This document shows positions 16,246 through 25,378 of a stretch of 64,000 nucleotides of DNA, piece after piece. Both the position numbers and the translations under genes were made by a program. Each line of letters starts with the position of its first letter. The first letter of the stretch is position 1. The notes below the pieces were generated by a model. It saw nothing but the letters and a program-made list of their open reading frames with translations. It was not told the origin of the DNA and did no database searches. Source of the DNA: Candidatus Peregrinibacteria bacterium (GTDB lineage Bacteria > Patescibacteriota > Gracilibacteria > UBA1369 > LOWO2-01-FULL-3); the NCBI GenBank assembly GCA_030688025.1, contig JAUYJL010000008.1:37136-101135 (forward strand), in the 5' to 3' direction.

Positions 16246-17898
16246 TTATTTATTATCGAGTCCGACGGCTTGCGAGATATTCTCCAGGCCGTCTTTTTTT
16301 AGGAGTTTTACGAGGCCCTGATTTATTTCCCCTATCACCTGAGGGCCTTCGAAAATCATTCCTGTAATCATTTGCAAAAGCGATGCACCAAGACGTATTT
16401 TTTTGTATGCATCTTCTGCGCTAAATATTCCGCCAACTCCTATTATTATCGCTTTCCCCTGCGTCTTCTTGTACATATATTTGATCGTTTCATTTGATAA
16501 ATCTTCGACCGGTTTTCCACTTATTCCTCCAAAACCAACGATATTTTTTTCGTAAATTTTTGACATCATTTTTTTATTTGCCCTGTCTTTCGTGAGGTTC
16601 GTACAAATGAATCCGTCTATTTTATATTTTTGCGCGACTTCTATTATAGTATCTATTTCTGAATGTTTTAGATCTGGCGGCATCTTTATAAAAATAGGTT
16701 TTTTATTTCTGTTTTTCGCTATCACTTTTAGTAATCTGCCCAAAGACTCTGCGTCCGTAAATGGCTGTCCGCCGTGCGCATTTGGGCATGAGATGTTTAT
16801 AGTCATGTACGAACCGATGCCTTTTGTCAGATTGAATCCTTTAAGGTAATCCTTGATTCCTTCTTGTGAAATTGCTGTGCGTTCGCAGTTTGTTTTCGCG
16901 ACACTTATTCCGACAGGAAATCTGAATCTATCTTTTTTTATTCTTTTTGAAATTTCGTCCGCGCCTCTATTGTTTAGTCCGTAATATACTATAAGTCCTT
17001 GTGATTTTTTAAGTCGCCATAGTCTTGGTTTTGGGTTTCCTTCGCTCTTATCCCCTGTTATTGATCCGCCTTCTTCATATCCGAATCCGATCTCCGGAAG
17101 AATTTTATAAAGCTGTATGTTTTTGTCAAAACCTGCCGAAAGTCCTACAGGATTTTCGAATTTTATTCCAAGAATTTTTTGGGAAAGCATAGGATTTTTG
17201 TAATAAAAAATCGCACGAGTGAAAAGCCTTGTAACGAAATTGCTTCCTAAAAATCTGCCAAATAAATTAAAAAGATCGTGAATTAATTCCGGATCAAATA
17301 AAAATACGATTCTTTTCACGACGTGTTTATATAAAAATTTTACCACATCGTTTTTGAGAGCGATAAATTCCTCTGCTGAATTTAGCCCTATTATAAGCCA
17401 AATTGCTGCGATAAGTATTGCGCCCGCTATGTCCGAGGGATAATGCACGTGCAAATAAAGTCTGCTAAATCCGACGAGAGACGCCAATGTCAGACAACCT
17501 GCAAAAAATATAACTTTCAAAAATTTATTTTTTATTCTGTCTTTTAGGGTGAAGAATAAAAGCATGAAAAATACGAAAGACATTGTCGTATGTCCGCTTG
17601 GAAAACTTGGGTCGTTTTCAAAAATTAACATCCTTGGCGGACGCGCTCGCAATACCGTATATTTCAAGATAAATTCAGTGAAAAATCCTCCAAATACTGT
17701 AATGCCTACCGCATAAAACTTTTGAATTTCTTTTTTTGAAAGCAAAAAAATCAAAAGCAGAATCGTGAAAAAAATAATCGCCGTAACGCTTCCAAAAGCT
17801 GTAATCATTTTAAAAACTTTCACCAAAGAATCCGTCTGAAGTGATTCAATCTTTGCGAGAAGTGCTTGGTCGAAGTCTATTATGTTTTGTAAAATCAT
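16246..17898 (-). CDS. pyrD: Fusion: PAP2 membrane phosphatase + dihydroorotate dehydrogenase
   Basis: One 550-residue frame joins two enzymes. Residues about 1-180 form a PAP2/PgpB-type phosphatase with about five to six membrane helices and all three motifs: KYTVLRARP, PSFPSGH, and SRLYLHVHYPSD. Residues about 195-545 form dihydroorotate dehydrogenase (pyrimidine synthesis): the class 2-like lead helix FDPELIHDLFNLF, NPVGLSAGFDKN, NISCPNAHGG, ICTNLT and GVGGIFSAEDAYKKI. The catalytic base position carries Cys, as in class 1, whereas class 2 enzymes use Ser. The fusion would fix PyrD to the membrane. No internal start with a ribosome site stands out. Confidence 0.88.
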   Translation of the reverse strand: MILQNIIDFDQALLAKIESLQTDSLVKVFKMITAFGSVTAIIFFTILLLIFLLSKKEIQKFYAVGITVFGGFFTEFILKYTVLRARPPRMLIFENDPSFPSGHTTMSFVFFMLLFFTLKDRIKNKFLKVIFFAGCLTLASLVGFSRLYLHVHYPSDIAGAILIAAIWLIIGLNSAEEFIALKNDVVKFLYKHVVKRIVFLFDPELIHDLFNLFGRFLGSNFVTRLFTRAIFYYKNPMLSQKILGIKFENPVGLSAGFDKNIQLYKILPEIGFGYEEGGSITGDKSEGNPKPRLWRLKKSQGLIVYYGLNNRGADEISKRIKKDRFRFPVGISVAKTNCERTAISQEGIKDYLKGFNLTKGIGSYMTINISCPNAHGGQPFTDAESLGRLLKVIAKNRNKKPIFIKMPPDLKHSEIDTIIEVAQKYKIDGFICTNLTKDRANKKMMSKIYEKNIVGFGGISGKPVEDLSNETIKYMYKKTQGKAIIIGVGGIFSAEDAYKKIRLGASLLQMITGMIFEGPQVIGEINQGLVKLLKKDGLENISQAVGLDNK

Positions 17899-17973
17899 TA
17901 TTTATTTTTAATTGGCACGCATTTTATATTAGCATGCCTTCCCGTTTTTTTAAATGTTTTACAGATCTTCTAC

Positions 17974-19545
17974 TTACAAGTCATTTCCGGAATATGACAG
18001 GTTGAAACTTTTGTTTATAAGTGGGAAGTCTGGAACTACATTGTCAAAACCAGCGCCACCTACCATTGACCAGTTGACGAATGAAGGGTCATGGGGGACA
18101 ACTCTGCTTATATTCCCTTTTGAATCTGTTGTCACAAAATAAACTATTTCCCCTCTCCAACCTTCAACGGTAGTTACTGCACATACATTTGCTTTGAATA
18201 CAATGTTTGTATTTGGTTCGCAGGTAGCTCCTCCCGGCAATTTACGAAGCAAATGTCTAATGATTTTAATTGAGGCATTCACCTCTTTGATTCGAACATA
18301 AAATCTTGCACAAACATCGCCGTTTTGCTCTGTTTCAACTTCATTCATTTGCGCTTCCTCATACGCCTCATAGGGAAAATCAACACGTGCATCTCTTGGT
18401 ATACCAACGGCTTTTGCTGCAATCCCAAGAGCGCCACGATCTTTGGCAAGTTCATATGAGAGCTTACCAGTGCCTTTTAACCTATTAAAAAGTGATGCAC
18501 TGTTTTCCGCTACCTCTATAACTTCCGAGAAATCTTTTGCCGTTGCTTCAAGATCATCGGATAATTTATTTTTCTGTTCATCGTTAATATCTTTAGTTAC
18601 ACCGCCAATGACATTAACTCCTCGCAAAAATCTGCTGTCGGTAAGTCGTTCGTTAATTTGCATAATTATTTCTCGCAGTCTGGCACCATTTGCTCCTCCA
18701 AAATTAAATCCGGTGTCTGTCATAATCGCACCAATGTCGCCAAAATGATTGGCCAATCGTTCAAGTTCTGCATAAATAACACGTAAATACTGTGCACGCT
18801 TAGGCACTACGGTACCACTCAATTTTTCCAATGCCTGACAAAAGGCCATGCAGTGGCTAAAAGAAGTGTCTCCCGAAATTTTCTCCGATAGACGTATTTT
18901 TTCATTAACTGGAAGGATTTCGAATAGTTTTTCGCTTCCTTTGTGTACGAATCCCAATCGTGGATCTAAAAGTACAATGCTTTCACCGGCAACGCTGAAG
19001 CGGAAATGTCCTGGTTCAATTATTCCGGCATGGATAGGCCCAACCGGTATTTCATAGATTCCTTCACCTTCGACTTTTTGGAACTCATATTTCCATGATC
19101 CTTTTTTTGGTCTTTTTTGCCAATCGAAATCTTTTCTTAACGGGAAAATATCATCCGGCCAATTTTCGTGCAGAATAATAGGTCTTTGATCTGGATTTCC
19201 TACCGGAGTTAACCCAAAAAAAGTTTGGATCTTTCTTTCATAATTGTCAGCTCCGTGAAAAATAGAACTCACTGAAGGGAATTCTTCCGTGTTTTTTAAT
19301 TCTACAAAAGGGATTATAAATATATTTTCTTTTGGAATTCCAAAAATATACCAAATCTTAAAACATCCATTGTTGGCTCTTTCATCAGTTGCAGTTATCA
19401 GTTTTATTTGCAGATTTTTATTCCGATATAAACCACTAAAAACTTCTTTAATATCTAATGCCTGTACTTCAAACCTGACTGTATTATCAAAGATTTCTGT
19501 CTTTGCGTTTTCAGGAATATATTGCTGTATATTTTTCGTATTCAT
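17974..19545 (-). CDS. Ehr/HyfG-like large subunit lacking [NiFe] ligands
   Basis: This is the NuoCD/HyfG-type large subunit of a group 4 hydrogenase-like complex: an N-terminal NuoC-like part (to about 150) and a NuoD-like part. The usual N-terminal motif RICGICxxxH reads EKISGDTSFSH, so both cysteines are lost. Near the C-terminus SFNLSYSGNDL stands where SxDPCxxC is expected. It therefore cannot bind a [NiFe] site. This fits the described Ehr (energy-converting hydrogenase-related) proteins. Met10 at 19545, just past the stop of the upstream gene, is preferred to the track start at 19572. It is the last gene of a six-gene operon. Confidence 0.88.
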   Translation of the reverse strand: MNTKNIQQYIPENAKTEIFDNTVRFEVQALDIKEVFSGLYRNKNLQIKLITATDERANNGCFKIWYIFGIPKENIFIIPFVELKNTEEFPSVSSIFHGADNYERKIQTFFGLTPVGNPDQRPIILHENWPDDIFPLRKDFDWQKRPKKGSWKYEFQKVEGEGIYEIPVGPIHAGIIEPGHFRFSVAGESIVLLDPRLGFVHKGSEKLFEILPVNEKIRLSEKISGDTSFSHCMAFCQALEKLSGTVVPKRAQYLRVIYAELERLANHFGDIGAIMTDTGFNFGGANGARLREIIMQINERLTDSRFLRGVNVIGGVTKDINDEQKNKLSDDLEATAKDFSEVIEVAENSASLFNRLKGTGKLSYELAKDRGALGIAAKAVGIPRDARVDFPYEAYEEAQMNEVETEQNGDVCARFYVRIKEVNASIKIIRHLLRKLPGGATCEPNTNIVFKANVCAVTTVEGWRGEIVYFVTTDSKGNISRVVPHDPSFVNWSMVGGAGFDNVVPDFPLINKSFNLSYSGNDL

Positions 19546-19546
19546 A

Positions 19547-20989
19547 TTAGTAAGTTGAAACAACATTATCAATTAATGTACGTAAGAATGTCGGGATGTA
19601 AAAACTCAAGAAAAGAGCTGTCAAAATAAGAGCTAATGGAGGGAGAATCAGCCAGCCGCTTATTTCTCCAGTTTTTATTCCCTCCGGTTTTTCTCCAAAT
19701 AGCATTTCCGTAACATGCTTGAAGAATCCAACGAACAAAAGTGCCATTAAAAACATTGCTATGATGCTAACTACCGGATGCATTTTTATGCCAGCTGAAA
19801 GAATTGATATTTTGGTAATAAATATCCCGAATGGTGGCGCGCCTGTTATGGCAAAAAATCCTGCAAAAAATATTATACCTGTAACAGGGAGTGTCGTAAG
19901 TATTCCCTGTATTTTTGCTATTTTTGTTGAGCTGTATTTCAAAAATATTGTACCGGCGGACAAAAAGAGCGTTGATTTTATAAGAGCGTGATAGATCATA
20001 TGAAGTGTCGCCGCAAAAATTCCTGGAGTCCCAAATCCAAATCCGATTGCGATAATTCCCATGTTTTCAACACTTGAGTAAGCTAACAATCGTTTGTAAT
20101 TTTTCTGCAGGAGAATGATTAAAGCGGCGATTAAGATTGAAAGCATTCCAAATGTTATCAGTAAAGTTTGGGAGAATGTTTCTCCTATAACCATGTCAGT
20201 TATTATTTTGAATCTAAAAATAGTTACGATTGCAACATTTAAAAGAACTCCGGATAGAAGTGCGCTTATTGGTGCCGGCGCTTTACTGTGGGCATCAGGT
20301 AGCCACGTATGCATAGGTGCAAGCCCCACTTTTGTGCCATAACCGATTAATACAAAAATAAAAGCAATTTTAGCGATCATTGGATCCATTTGTGTAGCAT
20401 TTGCCGCTAATGTCTGCCAACTAACTATGCTATTGCTAATTGACGAATCAATAGAAGTGAAATACAAAAGTGTTCCGAAAAAGCCCAAAAGTAGACCTAC
20501 CGAACTGATGATTAGGTATTTCCACGCGGCCTCCATTGCGGAATGTTTATTGTAAAAACTAATAAGAAAAGCCGTTGAAAGCGTTGTTCCTTCAATCGCA
20601 ATCCATGTGAAAATTGGACTGCTGGCCGTTATCGCCAAATACATAGCAAGAAGAAAAAGATTTAGAAAAATGAAATACTGCCTAACTCTGCCAAGCCCAA
20701 TAATTTCTTTTGTCACTTCTTGTCGAAGATAAAAAACTGAATATACAGTCACCGCCATTCCAATAAGCCCGATTATAAGCATTATGATAGCTCCAAATGA
20801 GTCGATTGAGAAAAATGACAAAGTCTCATATCCGCCTGGGGGAGCGACTTTTACGGCCACAATGATTGATCCTATGAACGCGATTGCCGTAGCGGCAATC
20901 GATGTTGCCTCGAGAATACTTCTGTGTTTTACCAGAAGTCCTAATACTGCCGCCGCCAGAAAAGATGCAAGGATAATTGTTATTTCCAT
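19547..20989 (-). CDS. HyfF/NuoN-like antiporter-type membrane subunit
   Basis: A 480-residue integral membrane protein with about 14 helices of the complex I/Mrp antiporter family. The ion-translocation residues remain: Glu in FTWIAIEGTTLS, Lys in IGYGTKVGLAPMHTW with the His that follows, and the late KNYKRLLAYSSVENMG and HALIKSTLFLSAG segments. It therefore looks able to move protons or Na+. It sits between the NuoK-like gene (4 nt) and the large-subunit gene. Confidence 0.9.
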   Translation of the reverse strand: MEITIILASFLAAAVLGLLVKHRSILEATSIAATAIAFIGSIIVAVKVAPPGGYETLSFFSIDSFGAIIMLIIGLIGMAVTVYSVFYLRQEVTKEIIGLGRVRQYFIFLNLFLLAMYLAITASSPIFTWIAIEGTTLSTAFLISFYNKHSAMEAAWKYLIISSVGLLLGFFGTLLYFTSIDSSISNSIVSWQTLAANATQMDPMIAKIAFIFVLIGYGTKVGLAPMHTWLPDAHSKAPAPISALLSGVLLNVAIVTIFRFKIITDMVIGETFSQTLLITFGMLSILIAALIILLQKNYKRLLAYSSVENMGIIAIGFGFGTPGIFAATLHMIYHALIKSTLFLSAGTIFLKYSSTKIAKIQGILTTLPVTGIIFFAGFFAITGAPPFGIFITKISILSAGIKMHPVVSIIAMFLMALLFVGFFKHVTEMLFGEKPEGIKTGEISGWLILPPLALILTALFLSFYIPTFLRTLIDNVVSTY

Positions 20990-20993
20990 AATT

Positions 20994-21641
20994 TTAATCT
21001 TTTAAATGTCTCATTGATGTTACATCGAGAGATCCGAAATGTTTATAAAGCATAGATGCAAAAACTATCGCTATAATTAACCAAATAATAATATCGAATA
21101 TAATGCCAACTTGTAGCGCCGCTGATTGTTCAAGGCCTGCAAATACGCTGAAAGCCACAATGCTATTTTCAAAAGAGAGAACACCTGCAATTTGAGAAAG
21201 GGCGCCTCTGCGATTGACTATCAAGAAAAGCGAAAGGAATATCGCAGAAAGTGCGAGCGCCAACAACTCTTGATTTGCCATGATTATACCTGTAAGCGGT
21301 ACTAATTTCTGAGAATGAACTATGGCCGTCAGAACCGCAATAACAATTAGTGTCAGCGGCGTGTTGAGATATGTGCTTACTGAAAATTTTAATTTGTTCT
21401 TTTTAATCAGTCTTATGAAAAATATCGGTGCCAGTAGTACTTTGACGATAAATTCTAACAGAATTATAAATAATAAGGAGATCGTTCCCGTTTCCAAAAA
21501 AGAATTAACTAATATTAATACGACCGCCAATGACTGAATACCGTACGCTATGGCCGCACCAAAATTCTTTTTTGCTATATGTAGAAATACAATAGTTAAG
21601 AATATAACCCCTAATAAAAATTGTAAAAATATAGTACTCAT
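20994..21641 (-). CDS. HyfE/NuoK-like membrane subunit
   Basis: A 215-residue protein with about six to seven membrane helices. The last part (FENSIVAFSVFAGLEQSAALQVGIIFDIIIW) carries the buried Glu residues typical of HyfE/NuoK-type subunits. It ends with a short charged tail. It is spaced 3 nt from the NuoH-like gene upstream and 4 nt from the NuoN-like gene downstream. Confidence 0.85.
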   Translation of the reverse strand: MSTIFLQFLLGVIFLTIVFLHIAKKNFGAAIAYGIQSLAVVLILVNSFLETGTISLLFIILLEFIVKVLLAPIFFIRLIKKNKLKFSVSTYLNTPLTLIVIAVLTAIVHSQKLVPLTGIIMANQELLALALSAIFLSLFLIVNRRGALSQIAGVLSFENSIVAFSVFAGLEQSAALQVGIIFDIIIWLIIAIVFASMLYKHFGSLDVTSMRHLKD

Positions 21642-21644
21642 AAT

Positions 21645-22571
21645 TTATTTTATAAAACCAATAGCTACCGCATTAAGAATAAAAGATATCAATAAAATAT
21701 CAGGTAGACGGAAAAATCTATACTTCGCCATGCTGGATTCGATGATAGCAATCGCCAGGCAGAAAACAAACATTTTTATCACCAAAAAACTTATTCCCAT
21801 CATTATTTGTTTAATATCTGCTGTCTGCGCAAGTCCGAATGGTAGAAATAGATTTGATCCAAGTCCTACAAAAATTAGAAATTTATTAGCTGATGCCCAC
21901 TCCATGAGTGCTAATTTTTTGCCTGAATACTCTAAAATCATTGCTTCGTGAATCATTGTTAATTCCAGATGCGTGGCAGGATTATCGAAAGGAAACCTAG
22001 CGGTTTCAGCTAAAAGCACTATAAAAAATCCTATAAATGACAACATTATAGGTAGAAAAAACTGAGTTTCTGAAACTATATTACTGCCGGAAATTGCGAA
22101 TAAATTTGAATCTCCTCTTGGCAATGAAACTGTTAGAAGTGAAAAAATAAGGCCTCCTTCCGCTAGAGCGGACATTGTCATTTCTCTGCTTGAACCAAAA
22201 CCTCCGAAAGCGCTTCCAGTATCCATGCCTGCGAGCGCCAGAAAAAATGTGCCGATAGCAAGGGCGTAAACAATAAACAGAAAATCGCTCGTTATGTTAT
22301 TTTCAAGAAACGATGCAAAAAGAGGAATACTCGCTCCTACAATAATCGTTATTGTAAAGATGATGAATGGAGCTACGCGAAAAATCCAAGATGCATCTTT
22401 GCTAATCACTTCATCTTTATGAAATAGCTTCCATAAATCTTTGTATGGCTGAAAAATACTTGCACCCTGACGATTTTGGAATTTGGCTTTTATTTTTTTG
22501 ATAACACCTATGCATAGCGGTGATACCGTCGGTACAAAAATAAGTTGAATTATCCAAATAATAATTGTCAT
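21645..22571 (-). CDS. HyfC/NuoH-like membrane subunit
   Basis: The 308-residue protein is the membrane subunit that contacts the hydrophilic arm in complex I-like enzymes. Conserved loops are present: NRQGASIFQPYKDLWKLF, AFGGFGSSREMTMSALAE, and ETARFPFDNPATHLELTMIHEA. The acidic and basic residues of the quinone/ion channel region are thus kept. Its start overlaps the preceding gene by 4 nt (ATGA-type coupling). Confidence 0.9.
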   Translation of the reverse strand: MTIIIWIIQLIFVPTVSPLCIGVIKKIKAKFQNRQGASIFQPYKDLWKLFHKDEVISKDASWIFRVAPFIIFTITIIVGASIPLFASFLENNITSDFLFIVYALAIGTFFLALAGMDTGSAFGGFGSSREMTMSALAEGGLIFSLLTVSLPRGDSNLFAISGSNIVSETQFFLPIMLSFIGFFIVLLAETARFPFDNPATHLELTMIHEAMILEYSGKKLALMEWASANKFLIFVGLGSNLFLPFGLAQTADIKQIMMGISFLVIKMFVFCLAIAIIESSMAKYRFFRLPDILLISFILNAVAIGFIK

Positions 22572-24616
22572 AATGCTAAAAATAATGTAATGATCAGCGC
22601 CGCGAAAATATATAAAATATATGCATTAATATTTCCTCCTTGAATCTTCTTTGCTTTAACAGACAACGCGTTAATAAATTTTTGTAATGGTTTATATATG
22701 TATGAATTGTTAACATCTTCCACGCCTAATGTAACATTCATAGATTTTTGTAAATATCTGCTTTCAGAGTCCTGATAATCAATTTCATACTGAATGCTTG
22801 GTTTTAGTAAACCTTTAAATATAAGGATTATTGATCTGGCGAATCCTGTTGAGGTTATTTCCATGCGTGGAGTCAAGTCTGTACCGCAATCCCAAGTAGC
22901 GCCGATTTTTATTTTTTGATTTTTATTAATCAAATATTTTACAAAAATTACCGCAATAAACGCCACGATAATGAAAATAATAAAAAATGCCGGACCTGAG
23001 ACGTAGGCTGTTCCATTTTCCAAGCCAACACCTTGTGTCGAAGCAGACAGCAAAGCTGGCGCATTTTTGAAAATTGCTAAATTTTCTCCTATCTTTTTTA
23101 TAAAAGAAATCATCGGTCCTGAAAAGACTCCGAACAGTAGAGCTAATACCGCTATTCCTCCCATTGCCAGCTTCAAAGAAAATGAAGACTCTTTCGCGTG
23201 CATAACTTCTTCGCTTCTTGGCCGTGCTAAAAATGTCGAACCAAATGCCTTAACAAAGCAAGCTAGAGCCAATCCTCCGGTAAAAGCTAACGAGCCGGCC
23301 GCTGAAATAAATATCCATTTTTGCGGAAAATCTAAAAGTTTTATACCCTCAAATAATGACTGAAACGTCAACCATTCGCTGAAGAATCCGTTAAAAGGAG
23401 GGAGGGCCGATATTGCCATTGACCCAATCAGGAAGAAGAATGCCGTATAAGGCATGTATTTGATCAGTCCGCCATATTCTTCCATGTTTCTTGTGTGTGT
23501 CGCATTAATAACGGAACCTGCGCTCAAGAAAAGTAATGATTTAAATGTTGCGTGATTCAATGTGTGGAATAGTGTTGCTACAAAGCCCAATAACGCAAGC
23601 GATGGCATATTCATAGAGGAAAACATCAATGAGCTACCAAGTCCTAGCAATATAATCCCAATATTTTCGATGCTGTGATAAGCCAAAAGTCTTTTTATAT
23701 CGTGTTCCGTGAGTGCATACAGAACTCCAATCAGAGCCGATACTGCCCCAACAACCAACACTGCAAGCCCCCACCATGCTGGAACAGGCTGAAGAATCTC
23801 AAGAAAAATTCTAATCATCATGTAGATGCCAGTTTTAATCATAACTCCTGACATCAGACCTGACACGTGCGAAGGAGCGGCCGGATGCGCGGCCGGAAGC
23901 CAAATGTGGAATGGTATAATACCTGCTTTTGTTCCAAAACCAATCATTGCAAGGACAAAGATTATATCTTTTACAAACAAAGGGATTAAGCCCACATTTG
24001 CTTTTATTACTTCAAAATCAAAAGAACCCGTAAATTTATAAAGTAATATAAAAGCAGATATTATGAAGGCCGTCCCGACATGAGTCATCAATAAATAAAG
24101 GAATCCCGCCTTAACATTTTGCTCATCATTTCTGTCATAAACCACTAGAAAATATGATGCGATTGACATAATTTCCCACGCAATAAGGAAAAAAATTCCG
24201 TTCGATGCGGACACAACAAGTAACATTCCCACTAGAAAGAGATGATAAAAAAATCCCAAAGCCCCTATATCATATTTTTTGTAAAAATGTTTCACGTATC
24301 CGATTCCGTAAATCGAGCAGAAAAGAGCAATTAAAGAAATGACAAAAATGAAAAAAGCTGACAATGCGTCGATATTAAAAGACAAAGAAAGGAATTGAAA
24401 ACCTGACTCTCCAAGTGTGAAAGATTGATTATTCCCTATTGTTATCGCGGAAATTGAAAATATTATGCCCCATAAAGAGCCGATTATTCCAAAAATACCG
24501 CTCCATTTATTTGCGATGTCATCATATTTTCGTAGCAATAAAGAGCCTATTGCCCCAACCATAAGACATATAAGCAAAAATATAAAACTTGATGGAGATG
24601 CAATCATGTTTATCAT
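22568..24616 (-). CDS. HyfB/NuoL-like antiporter-type membrane subunit
   Basis: The largest membrane subunit, 682 residues, with about 16 helices. Translocation residues are visible: Glu in IAWEIMSIASYFLV, Lys in GFGTKAGIIPFHIWLP, His in AAHPAAPSHVSGLMSG, the HDIKRLLAYHSIENIG segment and HATFKSLLFLSAGS. A C-terminal extension (about 560-680) carries the GATWDCGTDL segment common to HyfB-type proteins. It overlaps both neighbours by 4 nt. Confidence 0.9.
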   Translation of the reverse strand: MINMIASPSSFIFLLICLMVGAIGSLLLRKYDDIANKWSGIFGIIGSLWGIIFSISAITIGNNQSFTLGESGFQFLSLSFNIDALSAFFIFVISLIALFCSIYGIGYVKHFYKKYDIGALGFFYHLFLVGMLLVVSASNGIFFLIAWEIMSIASYFLVVYDRNDEQNVKAGFLYLLMTHVGTAFIISAFILLYKFTGSFDFEVIKANVGLIPLFVKDIIFVLAMIGFGTKAGIIPFHIWLPAAHPAAPSHVSGLMSGVMIKTGIYMMIRIFLEILQPVPAWWGLAVLVVGAVSALIGVLYALTEHDIKRLLAYHSIENIGIILLGLGSSLMFSSMNMPSLALLGFVATLFHTLNHATFKSLLFLSAGSVINATHTRNMEEYGGLIKYMPYTAFFFLIGSMAISALPPFNGFFSEWLTFQSLFEGIKLLDFPQKWIFISAAGSLAFTGGLALACFVKAFGSTFLARPRSEEVMHAKESSFSLKLAMGGIAVLALLFGVFSGPMISFIKKIGENLAIFKNAPALLSASTQGVGLENGTAYVSGPAFFIIFIIVAFIAVIFVKYLINKNQKIKIGATWDCGTDLTPRMEITSTGFARSIILIFKGLLKPSIQYEIDYQDSESRYLQKSMNVTLGVEDVNNSYIYKPLQKFINALSVKAKKIQGGNINAYILYIFAALIITLFLAL

Positions 24617-25131
24617 ATTGATTCAAGAATATTAAGAAGGTGTCGAATAATTATTTTGGGAGATGGGGGATTTCCCGGGATTTGATAGTCAACAGGAATC
24701 ACCTTGCCGACTCCATCCAACACCGCATATGAACCTTTGTATATACCACCATTTATAGCATCATCCCCTACCGCTACAACAATTTTTGGATCAGGCGTAG
24801 CGTCATATGCCCGCCTTAAAGCTTCCTCCATGTTTCTAGTTACTGGGCCCGTGACAAATAACATGTCGGCATGTTTTGGTGAAGCAACGAAATGGATACC
24901 AAAACGCTCAACATCGTAATATGAATTGGAAAGTGCGACTAACTCTTGTTCGCAAGAATTATCCGAACCTGCATCTACTTCTCTAATCGCCAAAGACCCT
25001 TTATATATTTTTTTTATTTTGTCCTGCATTTGTTTACCTAAAGCGGTGAATTCCTTTTGCTCGTTATCCTCTGCACACATTGGGATTACATTGTTCTGCG
25101 TTTTAAATATTTTAAGAAAAAGACTCAGCAT
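24613..25131 (-). CDS. HyfI/NuoB-like small subunit with degenerate cluster motif
   Basis: The small subunit that normally holds the [4Fe-4S] cluster next to the active site. The four-Cys pattern is largely lost: the usual GSCNGCDxE reads GSDNSCEQE, VGDCA reads VGDDA, and PGCPPxP reads PGNPPSP. Only one ligand Cys remains, so no cluster is expected. The fold is otherwise intact (FVTGPVTRNMEEALRRAY, GGIYKGSYA). The start is placed at 25131 (MLSLFLKIFK), as in related subunits; the track start at 25194 runs into the mntP fragment. It is the first gene of the operon. Confidence 0.85.
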   Translation of the reverse strand: MLSLFLKIFKTQNNVIPMCAEDNEQKEFTALGKQMQDKIKKIYKGSLAIREVDAGSDNSCEQELVALSNSYYDVERFGIHFVASPKHADMLFVTGPVTRNMEEALRRAYDATPDPKIVVAVGDDAINGGIYKGSYAVLDGVGKVIPVDYQIPGNPPSPKIIIRHLLNILESI

Positions 25132-25180
25132 GTCCGTAAAATTTATTTGGAAGGCTGAGAGTATATGACATTTTTTCCGA

Positions 25181-25378
25181 CTAGTCAAAGCCAATTTTTT
25201 GACTTTGCGGAATTATGTAATTAAGTGGCATTATTAATTGAAAAAGACCAAAGAAGAATGCGATACGAAGTGCTTTTGTTAGCGGCATTTTGTGATGATG
25301 CGCACCGTTTGCCGCGGCCACAGCCATTGCGTCAAAAGATAGTGCTATTGCGATCAATAGAATGCTTAGAAAGGTCAT
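25181..25378 (-). pseudogene. mntP: mntP fragment (manganese efflux pump N-terminus)
   Basis: The first 50 or so residues match MntP: ALSFDAMAVAAANGAHH with its metal-site Asp, and IAFFFGLFQLIMPL. After MPL the family sequence (normally GW and four more helices) stops and is replaced by a short unrelated tail. Only the first one to two of six helices remain, so it cannot be functional. It lies between the Ehr-like operon and a deleted kamA. Confidence 0.8.

Noticed and set aside
17974-25131. Respiratory complex I or an active [NiFe] hydrogenase
   Set aside because: No NADH module, no ferredoxin-like subunit, and the [NiFe] and cluster cysteines are missing.
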